Assembly: GCA_040752025.1 (NCBI GenBank)
Contig: JBFMFR010000014.1
Location: 1 to 64,000, forward strand
Direction of reading: 5' to 3'
Origin: JBFMFR01 sp040752025
GTDB taxonomy: Bacteria; Chloroflexota; Anaerolineae; Anaerolineales; UBA4823
Length of the DNA: 64,000 nucleotides
Below the pieces are notes generated by a model. It searched no databases. It was not told the origin of the DNA and worked only from the letters and a program-made list of their open reading frames with translations. The translations under genes and the position numbers were made by a program. This document shows, piece after piece, positions 16,907 through 23,087 of the stretch. Every line of letters begins with the position of its first letter. Position 1 is the stretch's first letter.

Positions 16907-18949
16907 TCATTCAATCGCGAACAATTGCCGGCGCAGCGCCAGCAGTTGCTTGGAACTGGCCTCCGCCATGACCTGCCGCCATGCAGCGTTCGAGACATGG
17001 TAAGGGGACGCAATGGCTGCATTGAGCAGGGCCAGCAGTTGCGCCGGGGGAAGTTGCGCTAATTGTTCGTACTCCGCACCTGCCCCGCGCTGGGGAGATT
17101 GGCGCAACTGGCTGGCAGCGAACAGTGCCGGTTGGCGGATACTCTTCCCGGCTGGGCTGGCGGCATACAACAGCCAGCTTACCAAAGCCTGGGCAGAGGC
17201 CTGGTTTTCCAGCAGCGGCCTGCGCATCTGGGCATGGATTGCACGATTCTGTTCCAGCAAACGCTCCAAATCCCAGGTCTCACCAACCACCACTTGGGAA
17301 GGCTTGCTGGAACCTGGCGCGTCGCTGACAGTGGTTGAAGTGGTTATCTCTTCCGAGTGTTTTAGGTGATTCAGTAGGTGTTTTAAAGTGTTTAACGCGT
17401 TGCAAGCGCGCCTTCCAGATGTTGCAAACGCGCCTCCGGCCTGTTGCAAGCGCGCCCCTGAACGTTGCAAACGCGCCTTCGTAAAATCAGGCAGTGTTGC
17501 ATTCGCGCCTTCGTGTGTTGCAGACGCGCCTTCTTCCGCCTGGCGGATCAGGGGCTCGATCACCTGGGCATCGCCGGTTTCCAGGTACTCGCCGAGCAGC
17601 TCGACGAACTGGTCGTACAGCGCCTGATCTTCCGGGATCAAGGGTTCGAGCAGATTGACCTTGAAATGCCAGGCCAGGAAGCCATCCCCTTCCAGGTACT
17701 CCTGGCGCTCGAGAAACTGCTCCAGCAGGTCGCGTTTAGCATTGCGCCGGTTTTGGCGTTGGGCATACTGGCTGCTTGCGCCAGCAGATCGCGCCGGCGC
17801 GCTGAACATGGGCGGCAGCCATTCTCCAATCGTTTTGGGGCGTTGGATGCCCAGCAGCCGGGCGATTTCAGGATAACCGCCCCACATCCAAACATCGTCG
17901 CGCAGTTCCTGGCGGGTGACATAACAGCGGTCGCGCATCAGGGTCACGAACCAGGCTGGCGCAGCGCCCAGGCGCGACAGCCAGTTGAGCAGGAAGTAAT
18001 GGCTGATGAAGATACGATCGGCAGGTGGCATGACGCGCAGTGCCAGTTGATCAGCCTTATCCAGCACCAGCTTGAGCGGTTGCCGGTCTAGTTTGCTGCA
18101 GTCGCGCAGCACCAGGTCTTGCACGCTGAGCGGGTCGGGGGTTCGCTCAAGCTGATCGGGACGCGGCGCGGGCGGTGGGTGGGGCAGCAGGGCGGCATGC
18201 TCGAGCGCCAGCATCCGGTCGAGAGCGGCCAGCGGGTCTTCCCGGCAGCCTGTTTCGATGAACAAGGCTGACAAGTATTCGGCGTCGCCTGGGGTGAGCG
18301 GCATATCGGCCCGGAACATCCAGCGGTTGTTGTCTGACCGGTCGCGGGAGAGAAACCAGCCCAACGGGGGATCACTGATCCGCCGCCACAGGGTTGAGCG
18401 GTCGATGCCGGCCCAACGTGCGATAGCTGTTGGCGAAGCGGCAAACTCAACCCTGTGGCGGGCGGCGCTCCCGGTGGCCAGGTACATCACTTGTCGAAAG
18501 GCGATGACGATCCAGGCCAGAACGGGACCCAGGTAAGGCAACCAGCGTTTGAAGTAGCCCGGGATCATGACCACGCGCTCTGGTTGGACGAAGCTCTCGC
18601 GCAGTGATCGGTCGACCACCTGGTATCGCAGAGACGCTTCGCCATCTTCAGCGGCGGCGGTGGGCTGTCCGGTTTCGTCATAGGGGGGATCGATTGGGGT
18701 ATCGGACTCCCGGACAGTGAATTCCACCGTTACCTGGCGGTTCATGATCCCGGTCAGCACGCGGGTTGCCGTGCTGGCGAGACGACTTTGCAGCCAGGCG
18801 CAGGCATACTCCGTAGATGCGCCAATCTGGAACAGCCCGTCTTCGTAACCCAGGAACTCGCAATCGCGCACCCAGGTATCGAAGGCGGCTTTGGGCATTT
18901 CCATCTGCAACTGGCCGCAGCAGGCCTTCCAGGCTTGTTCAGGCGTCAT
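16907..18949 (-). CDS. Plasmid-type replication initiator with DnaA N-terminal-like domain
   Basis: 680 residues. The first about 75 (AWKACCGQLQMEMPKAAFDTW ... EYACAWLQSRL) match the DnaA domain I fold that loads helicase and binds partners. Residues 110-430 include winged-helix-like segments (FAASPTAIARWAGIDRSTLW; EIARLLGIQRPKTIGEWLPP). There is no AAA+ ATPase domain, so this is not chromosomal DnaA. The 470-510 region is encoded by an iteron-like DNA array (17399-17530). It follows parA and its partner in the same direction, the layout of a replication-partition module. The initiator role is inferred from the domain, the array and the context. Confidence 0.65.
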   Translation of the reverse strand: MTPEQAWKACCGQLQMEMPKAAFDTWVRDCEFLGYEDGLFQIGASTEYACAWLQSRLASTATRVLTGIMNRQVTVEFTVRESDTPIDPPYDETGQPTAAAEDGEASLRYQVVDRSLRESFVQPERVVMIPGYFKRWLPYLGPVLAWIVIAFRQVMYLATGSAARHRVEFAASPTAIARWAGIDRSTLWRRISDPPLGWFLSRDRSDNNRWMFRADMPLTPGDAEYLSALFIETGCREDPLAALDRMLALEHAALLPHPPPAPRPDQLERTPDPLSVQDLVLRDCSKLDRQPLKLVLDKADQLALRVMPPADRIFISHYFLLNWLSRLGAAPAWFVTLMRDRCYVTRQELRDDVWMWGGYPEIARLLGIQRPKTIGEWLPPMFSAPARSAGASSQYAQRQNRRNAKRDLLEQFLERQEYLEGDGFLAWHFKVNLLEPLIPEDQALYDQFVELLGEYLETGDAQVIEPLIRQAEEGASATHEGANATLPDFTKARLQRSGARLQQAGGAFATSGRRACNALNTLKHLLNHLKHSEEITTSTTVSDAPGSSKPSQVVVGETWDLERLLEQNRAIHAQMRRPLLENQASAQALVSWLLYAASPAGKSIRQPALFAASQLRQSPQRGAGAEYEQLAQLPPAQLLALLNAAIASPYHVSNAAWRQVMAEASSKQLLALRRQLFAIE
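17355..17398. other. AT-rich stretch next to the iteron-like array, possible unwinding element
   Basis: An AT-rich run with three near-copies of GTGTTTTA/GTGTTTAA (17357, 17378 and 17388 regions) directly abuts the first iteron at 17399. It is unlike the GC-rich coding sequence around it. In iteron plasmids such a segment is where the duplex opens. Confidence 0.45.
17399..17530. repeat. Six iteron-like direct repeats inside the initiator gene
   Basis: Copies of GTTGCAARCGCGCC start at 17399, 17421, 17443, 17464, 17496 and 17517. Four are nearly identical; those at 17496 and 17517 differ at two or three bases. Starts are 21 or 22 bases apart, about two helical turns, with one 32-base step. 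Because 22 is not a multiple of three, the reading frame changes between copies and the encoded residues are not repeated, so the repeat is kept at the DNA level. Likely binding sites for the initiator encoded here. Confidence 0.75.
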
Positions 18950-19075
18950 AGGTGGATCGCCTATGCAATCTGAAAAGGCTGCAAAAGTCTGCGCAGGAAG
19001 CTCTGCAATACCCGATTTGAGGAAAGATACCTGTACGTGACAAAGAGCGGCTTACAGGCCTTCCTGACAGTTTGA

Positions 19076-19173
19076 ACGCTGGCCTTAGCGCCAGCGTCAT
19101 ATCCAGCGGTTACGCCAGCCACAGCGTCAGCCCTGACGCCGGGACTTACGCTGGCGTAAGCGCTGGCGTGTAA
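19076..19173. repeat. Cluster of TTACGCCAGC-type direct and inverted repeats upstream of rep
   Basis: The 234-base gap between the initiator and the RHH gene holds TTAGCGCCAGC (19085), TTACGCCAGC (19110), the palindrome TTACGCTGGCGTAA (19146-19159) and GCTGGCGTGTAA (19162-19173), plus GCTGGC at 19078. Such clusters serve as operator for the initiator gene, partition centromere or a second origin block. Which one applies is not decidable here. Confidence 0.6.
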
Positions 19174-19183
19174 CTCGATTATT

Positions 19184-19624
19184 TCAGGATTTCCACGACT
19201 TCCAGATATCGGCATATTCATCCACTTTCTCCAGGTCGAGAAACCATTCAAAATTGGGCAGGCGCGCTGGCTTGCGATAATCATGCAGGTTGAGTTTGCC
19301 ATCATTGAGCGCCCGCAAACCGACCTTCACCAGTAAAGCGGCAAGCTGGCTGGCCGGTACGCTGTTCCAGCGCGCTAACTCCTGGACTTGCTGGCGCAGC
19401 TCGGGCGGCCAATCGAAGGTCACCTTGATGCGCTTGCGGTCGCGCTCAGCCTTGCGACGCTGATAGGGGGCCATGCTGCGCAGGCGGGCGCGCTGTTCGG
19501 CCAGGCGGCCGTACACCGGATCATCCGGTTGGGTCGATGGATCAGGCTCCTGGCTCATGTGGGTTTGCAGCGCCGGGTCAAGCGACAACGGCTGGCGGGT
19601 GAGGGGATTGTTTTTGATCGACAT
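19184..19624 (-). CDS. Probable ribbon-helix-helix partition/regulatory partner of ParA
   Basis: 146 residues. A disordered polar N-terminus (1-60) precedes a short basic stretch and RKRIKVTFDWPPELRQQVQELARWNSVPASQLAALLVKVGL, a beta strand plus two helices in the pattern of a ribbon-helix-helix DNA-binding domain. The ATG at 19624 has GGAG 8 bases upstream; a longer frame from 19654 lacks such a site. It follows parA after 16 bases. Small RHH proteins next to ParA act as the centromere-binding ParB-type partner; the repeats just downstream (19076-19173) are candidate targets. Confidence 0.65.
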   Translation of the reverse strand: MSIKNNPLTRQPLSLDPALQTHMSQEPDPSTQPDDPVYGRLAEQRARLRSMAPYQRRKAERDRKRIKVTFDWPPELRQQVQELARWNSVPASQLAALLVKVGLRALNDGKLNLHDYRKPARLPNFEWFLDLEKVDEYADIWKSWKS

Positions 19625-19640
19625 GGCGGGTCTCCTGTTT

Positions 19641-20444
19641 TTACTTGAAGGCAATCAGCTCGGCCACAATCTCGGCCAGATGCAGATAGCCGCCGGTCTT
19701 GCCCTGGCTGTTGCGGCTCTTGGAGCCATTGGTATAACCGATGGTAGCTGCCGATGCGGGAGCGTACTCCCACAGCGTCTTGCCAAAGCTGGCGGCTTCA
19801 CGCACTTTGGTGTCGCGTGGGATGGGCGGCAGGATTTGTTCCGCGCCCAGGGCTTGCTGCAAGCGGCGGATGTTTTCCAACGTCTCGTTGGTAGTGCGGT
19901 CGAACAGGGTAGGCAGGATGCCCAATAGTCTGGGCGGCTGTACGTTGGGAAACATACCCAGTTCACGGACAGCTTGCAGGATTCCGCCCACGCCATCCAG
20001 AGCCAGGAAATCCATGATCGCTGGGATGAGCACGTAGTCGCTGGCGACCAGGGCAGTGATGTGCAGCACATCCGTAGAAGGCGGCGTGTCCAGGAAGACG
20101 AGATCATAGCTGGCAGCGGTTTCTAGAGCGGAAGCCAACAGGAACTCCCGGAAATTAGCGCGCGAGACGCGCTCCTTGACCAGCTCAGCAGTATGATCGT
20201 TTGCGACCACATCCAGGTTGGGGCGCGCCGGGGTAGCCGCCTCTCCCACCGGGCGTTTCTCAACCAGCAAGCGAAACAGGCCGTTGCCTTTGGATATGCC
20301 GAGCGCGGAGGCGGCATGACCCTGGGCATCCAGGTCGATGACCAGGGTTTTGTACCCTTGTTCGGCAAAGTAGCTTGCCAGATGGATGGCGGAGGTGGTT
20401 TTGGCTACCCCGCCTTTTTGGTTGGCGACAGCGATCACAATCAT
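19641..20444 (-). CDS. parA: ParA-family partition ATPase
   Basis: 267 residues. The deviant Walker A KGGVAKTT (Lys10 and Lys15) starts the protein, followed by VIDLDAQGHAA as motif A' and VFLDTPPS as Walker B. There is no N-terminal HTH, so it is the short type Ib or Soj-like form; autoregulation would then lie with the partner protein. AGGAG precedes the ATG. It heads the minus-strand unit parA, RHH protein, initiator, coiled-coil protein. This combination shows a plasmid or plasmid-derived integrative element and not chromosomal parAB. Confidence 0.9.
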   Translation of the reverse strand: MIVIAVANQKGGVAKTTSAIHLASYFAEQGYKTLVIDLDAQGHAASALGISKGNGLFRLLVEKRPVGEAATPARPNLDVVANDHTAELVKERVSRANFREFLLASALETAASYDLVFLDTPPSTDVLHITALVASDYVLIPAIMDFLALDGVGGILQAVRELGMFPNVQPPRLLGILPTLFDRTTNETLENIRRLQQALGAEQILPPIPRDTKVREAASFGKTLWEYAPASAATIGYTNGSKSRNSQGKTGGYLHLAEIVAELIAFK

Positions 20445-20543
20445 AGTTCCTGGTTCTCCTGGGTAGGGCAGTGAGATGGTTGGTAAAGTTGTGTCATCTT
20501 GGATAACGATATCCGATGGCCCACGAATTGCTGAAAGCGAAAA

Positions 20544-20611
20544 AGGCTTGTGGTCAAGTGACCATAAGCCTGTGACAGAATCATTGACGATCTAGTTGTT
20601 GAGATCGTCAA
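20544..20611. repeat. Two inverted repeats upstream of parA
   Basis: AGGCTTGTGGTCA/TGACCATAAGCCT (20544-20556 and 20559-20571, one mismatch, 2-base spacer) and TTGACGATCT/AGATCGTCAA (20584-20593 and 20602-20611, perfect, 8-base spacer). They occupy the roughly 300-base gap between parA and the tRNA fragment, where parA's promoter, its operator or a centromere would sit. No gene is visible in 20445-20750. Confidence 0.55.
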
Positions 20612-20751
20612 CGCTGCAATTGTGCTGCAAAGAGCGTGAACTAAATGAAAATGATGAGCAAAGTCGCGCCGGTCATCCCCCAAAATGTGGCTGGAAAAGG
20701 TATTATATGAGTGTAAAAGACAGTATTGGCGGTATGCAAAAGCCGGGAGAG

Positions 20752-20797
20752 AACTTCGGATCAGACGGTTGCGCGTTCGAATCGTGCCGGGGGCGCT
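20752..20797 (+). other. 3' part of a tRNA-Arg(TCG) gene, likely attachment site
   Basis: The segment begins at the anticodon loop CTTCGGA (anticodon TCG) and runs through a variable loop, the T arm (GCGCG, TTCGAAT, CGTGC, five base pairs) and the acceptor strand CGGGGGC with discriminator G. The 5' half is missing: bases before 20752 neither pair with the anticodon stem nor contain a D arm. A 3' tRNA fragment flanked on its 5' side by par and integrase genes is the usual scar of integration into a tRNA gene. The intact gene would be at the other end, outside this window. Confidence 0.7.
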
Positions 20798-20808
20798 CAT
20801 CTATTAAA

Positions 20809-20994
20809 GTGCCTTTCCAGGAATCGCTGCGCAAGAACCGCCCTGTGCGCGGCCTGCACGTTCCCTATGTGGTCTTCGAGAACGAAGATGACACCACCAC
20901 CCATCAGCCGGAGCAATTGGCGGCTCGCCTGGAACCGGTTTTAGATCACTTGAACAGCCTGAGAAACGAAGCGCTACAGATCTATGGGGATTAG
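20809..20994 (+). CDS. Short open frame after the tRNA fragment, unrecognised
   Basis: From GTG 20809 it gives 61 residues, with a hydrophilic C-terminal helix (EQLAARLEPVLDHLNSLRNE). The frame is also open upstream through the tRNA fragment, so it may be the tail of a gene disrupted there. No good ribosome-binding site is visible. The stop codon lies in the loop of the hairpin at 20970-21006. It could be a real small gene, a gene remnant or chance. Confidence 0.3.
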   Translation: MPFQESLRKNRPVRGLHVPYVVFENEDDTTTHQPEQLAARLEPVLDHLNSLRNEALQIYGD

Positions 20995-21006
20995 ATCTGT
21001 AGCGCT
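20970..21006 (+). terminator. Perfect 15-base-pair hairpin, probable intrinsic terminator
   Basis: AGCGCTACAGATCTA (20970-20984) and TAGATCTGTAGCGCT (20992-21006) pair perfectly around a 7-base loop, followed by CTGTTT. It separates the integrated element and the short frame from the signalling locus that starts at 21233. Confidence 0.7.
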
Positions 21007-21232
21007 CTGTTTGGCGAGTTGTCTCCCTTCCTCGCCGTCGGTTTCTTGCTGCAAGTCCCCCTGTGCAAGTGCCCATATCATACACGTTAACCCCCTGGCG
21101 CTGAACGGGCAGAAGTATGCGCTGCCCTAGACATTTGTACCCGGTTTCGAATTTCAGCCTTGCCAGTTACATGCACATGCATTATGCTTGGCAGCGTAAG
21201 CCTGTCTTGCTAAATGTGAAAGGGGTTGCCAC

Positions 21233-21928
21233 ATGTCGGATAAAATTCGTGTCGCCATCCTGGATGATTATGCCTCGAATGTAGGGGGTTATGTGGCTCG
21301 CCTGGAAAAAGAGCCGGATATCGAGGTGGTGCATAAATTGTATTTTGGTGAGGAGCTTGAGCCGGCCCTGGCCAGCGCTCCGGTGAATGTGCTTCTGTTG
21401 GATGTACAGGTGCCTAACAGCCCAGATGATCATAATCTATACCCGATTTTGCACCTGATCCCCAGGCTGTTGGATCGTTACCAGGAACACAACCTGGCTG
21501 TCTTGATTATCACCATGCACAACCAGCGTACGCTGATCCGGACTTTGCTGGAAGCCGGCGCTTCGGGCTATGTGCTCAAGGATGATCGCGTGGCTTATGA
21601 AGAACTGCCCTCGATTATCCGTACAGTTGCCGCCGGCGGTATCTTCCTCAGCCCGGAAGCCAATAAACAGTTACGCAAGCGCCATACAGGTGAGCTGGAG
21701 CAGCCGCTATCCCCGCGCCAGGCCGAGCTTCTTTCGCTCTGCGCTGCCTATCCGGACGAGAGCATCGCCTCCCTGGCGAAAAAGATGTACATCGCCTATT
21801 CCACTGCCCGCAATTTGCTCTCCCAGGCCTACCTCAAGCTGGGGGTCAACAGCCTCCCGGCGGCCCTGGCTAAAGCGCGCCGCCTGGGATTGCTCGCTCC
21901 TGAGATGACCCCGCCGCCTCGACTCTAG
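21233..21928 (+). CDS. NarL/FixJ-type response regulator, ComA-like
   Basis: 231 residues: a receiver domain (1-125) with the acidic pair in ILDDY, phosphoacceptor Asp57 (LLLDVQVP), a Thr switch in ITMHNQ and Lys at SGYVLKDD, then a LuxR-type HTH (about 160-225, LSPRQAELLSLCAAYPDES ... AYSTARNLLSQAYLKLGV). This is the architecture of ComA, which binds an inverted TTGC-GCAA repeat when phosphorylated by ComP. It converges on the ComQ-like gene with a 4-base overlap, and the matching kinase is 1.2 kb away. AAGGGG precedes the ATG. The palindrome ATGCA-CA-TGCAT lies upstream at 21171-21182. Confidence 0.85.
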   Translation: MSDKIRVAILDDYASNVGGYVARLEKEPDIEVVHKLYFGEELEPALASAPVNVLLLDVQVPNSPDDHNLYPILHLIPRLLDRYQEHNLAVLIITMHNQRTLIRTLLEAGASGYVLKDDRVAYEELPSIIRTVAAGGIFLSPEANKQLRKRHTGELEQPLSPRQAELLSLCAAYPDESIASLAKKMYIAYSTARNLLSQAYLKLGVNSLPAALAKARRLGLLAPEMTPPPRL

Positions 21929-22737
21929 AGCATCAAGGCTGCGACATCCACAGCGAGCGCCCGAAACAGTTCTTCTACCGGGCGTTCCTGTTCGGCCAGC
22001 AAATGCTCCAGGCCGCTGCGTTCTGAGATGGGCAGGCTTTCTACCAGTTTGCGCGCCTGCCGGTAACGTTGGAGAAGCTGGTCGATACAGTAGCTCACCG
22101 CGCCACAGCGCAGCAGGATTGCCTGGGCCTCCACCAGGCAAACGGGATCGCTTGCTTGTTGGCGTAGTTCGAGAAAGCGTTCTCTTTCAGCGTGCACTAC
22201 ACTCTGTGCGAATAGTATGGGCAGGGTCGTGCGCCCGGTCATCCAGTCTGGGCTGGCTGGTGTTGCCATCGTGTCGCCGAGATCATCGTGGATCTGGATC
22301 ATTTCGCCCTGAGGGTTTTGTATATCCATTTGCTGCCCGTGGGCGGTGTCCAGCATCATCTGGTTCAGGCTTTCGATGACTTGCAGCCGGGCGTGTGCTG
22401 GCGCCGGGCTTGTGGCGATGATCCCCAGCCCCAGGGCCTGAAATGCGCAGGCCAGGTTTGCCGCCGCAGGTGCGCCTATCTGCACATGTTCCCCGCGCGG
22501 GTCTTCATCTAGCAGATCATCCACCAGCATGATCCCCATTTGCAGGCAGGCAATCGCCAGTGCGGCCTCGAATGCCTGTTCTTTCGCTCCGCCTGCGGCC
22601 TGGCAGGATAGCAGCGGTAGCTGCCAGTGCGGAGGCCTGGGTGCAACTGCCCGGCGGATCAGCCGCTGCATGTCCGGCCAATCGGGTACGGGTGCCAGCC
22701 TCGATAGGCTTTCCGAGATATGTTCGTATAAGTCCAT
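21925..22737 (-). CDS. ComQ-like isoprenyl synthase/transferase, internally shortened
   Basis: 270 residues of the polyprenyl synthetase fold. The first aspartate-rich motif is VDDLLDED (Asp73-Asp79), followed by the helix motif GQQMDI (134-139) and a second motif IHDDLGD (Asp151, Asp152). The C-terminal LLRCGAVSYCIDQLLQRY resembles the corresponding stretch of Bacillus ComQ. Between GQQMDI and the second motif are only about 12 residues where the family normally has about 60, including the conserved Arg/Lys-Thr helix. ATG 22737 has GGAGGG upstream. It lies 72 bases after the small peptide gene in the same direction. It would prenylate the peptide's Trp. Whether the shortened enzyme is active is open. 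Confidence 0.75.
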   Translation of the reverse strand: MDLYEHISESLSRLAPVPDWPDMQRLIRRAVAPRPPHWQLPLLSCQAAGGAKEQAFEAALAIACLQMGIMLVDDLLDEDPRGEHVQIGAPAAANLACAFQALGLGIIATSPAPAHARLQVIESLNQMMLDTAHGQQMDIQNPQGEMIQIHDDLGDTMATPASPDWMTGRTTLPILFAQSVVHAERERFLELRQQASDPVCLVEAQAILLRCGAVSYCIDQLLQRYRQARKLVESLPISERSGLEHLLAEQERPVEELFRALAVDVAALML

Positions 22738-22809
22738 GTTTTTTCCCTCCCAAATAGGGCTGGCCAGCCCAAGTGAGCCGGCCAGCATCCAAAGAGTTTC
22801 CCTGGCAGG

Positions 22810-22956
22810 TTACCAGATATCCCAAGTGGACTCGATCTTGACCACTCTCACTTCTTCTGGGTTGGCGCGTGTGAGCCGTTGTAATGCGCTCAAATATGTG
22901 TTTTTCTTGCTCTCGCCCGAGAGCAATTGCTGGTGAAATTTCTGCATGGCCGACAT
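22810..22956 (-). CDS. ComX-like pheromone precursor peptide, 48 residues
   Basis: A short gene with a strong start: AAAGGAG lies 6 bases before ATG 22956. The product is mostly polar and helical (QKFHQQLLSGESKKN) and ends in ESTWDIW. Known ComX precursors are about 55 residues, and the mature pheromone is the C-terminal piece with a prenylated Trp three or four residues from the end, as with Trp45 here; Trp48 is a second candidate. It is the first gene of a two-gene unit with the ComQ-like synthase and is divergent from the ComP-like kinase. No leader-peptidase signal or Gly-Gly site is seen. The assignment rests on context, size and the Trp-containing tail, since these peptides share little sequence. 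Confidence 0.65.
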   Translation of the reverse strand: MSAMQKFHQQLLSGESKKNTYLSALQRLTRANPEEVRVVKIESTWDIW

Positions 22957-22990
22957 ATTGTGCTCCTTTCTTCTTCTGATGAAATGTGGT

Positions 22991-23004
22991 TTGCATATGT
23001 GCAA
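22991..23004. promoter_or_regulatory. ComA-box-like inverted repeat between peptide and kinase genes
   Basis: TTGCA-TATG-TGCAA is a perfect 5-base inverted repeat with a 4-base spacer. The Bacillus ComA site is TTGCGG-N4-CCGCAA, the same layout. It lies in the divergent 131-base region between the peptide start (22956) and the kinase start (23088), 17 bases before a TATAAT at 23021-23026. Binding by the regulator at 21233 would give feedback control. Confidence 0.5.
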
Positions 23005-23087
23005 GATGGCTCAAGTCATTTATAATTCGGAAGTTATCACCTCTTTCCACTCATATTCCAACTAGTTCTATTTACGGCCTACTGCCC

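Noticed and set aside
17399..17530. Possible CRISPR array in the regular 21-22 base repeats
   Set aside because: Repeats are 14 bases with 7-8 base gaps, far too short for repeat-spacer units; they lie inside a coding gene and no cas gene is present.
16907..18949. Chromosomal DnaA
   Set aside because: Only the N-terminal domain resembles DnaA; the AAA+ ATPase and the C-terminal DnaA-box domain are missing.
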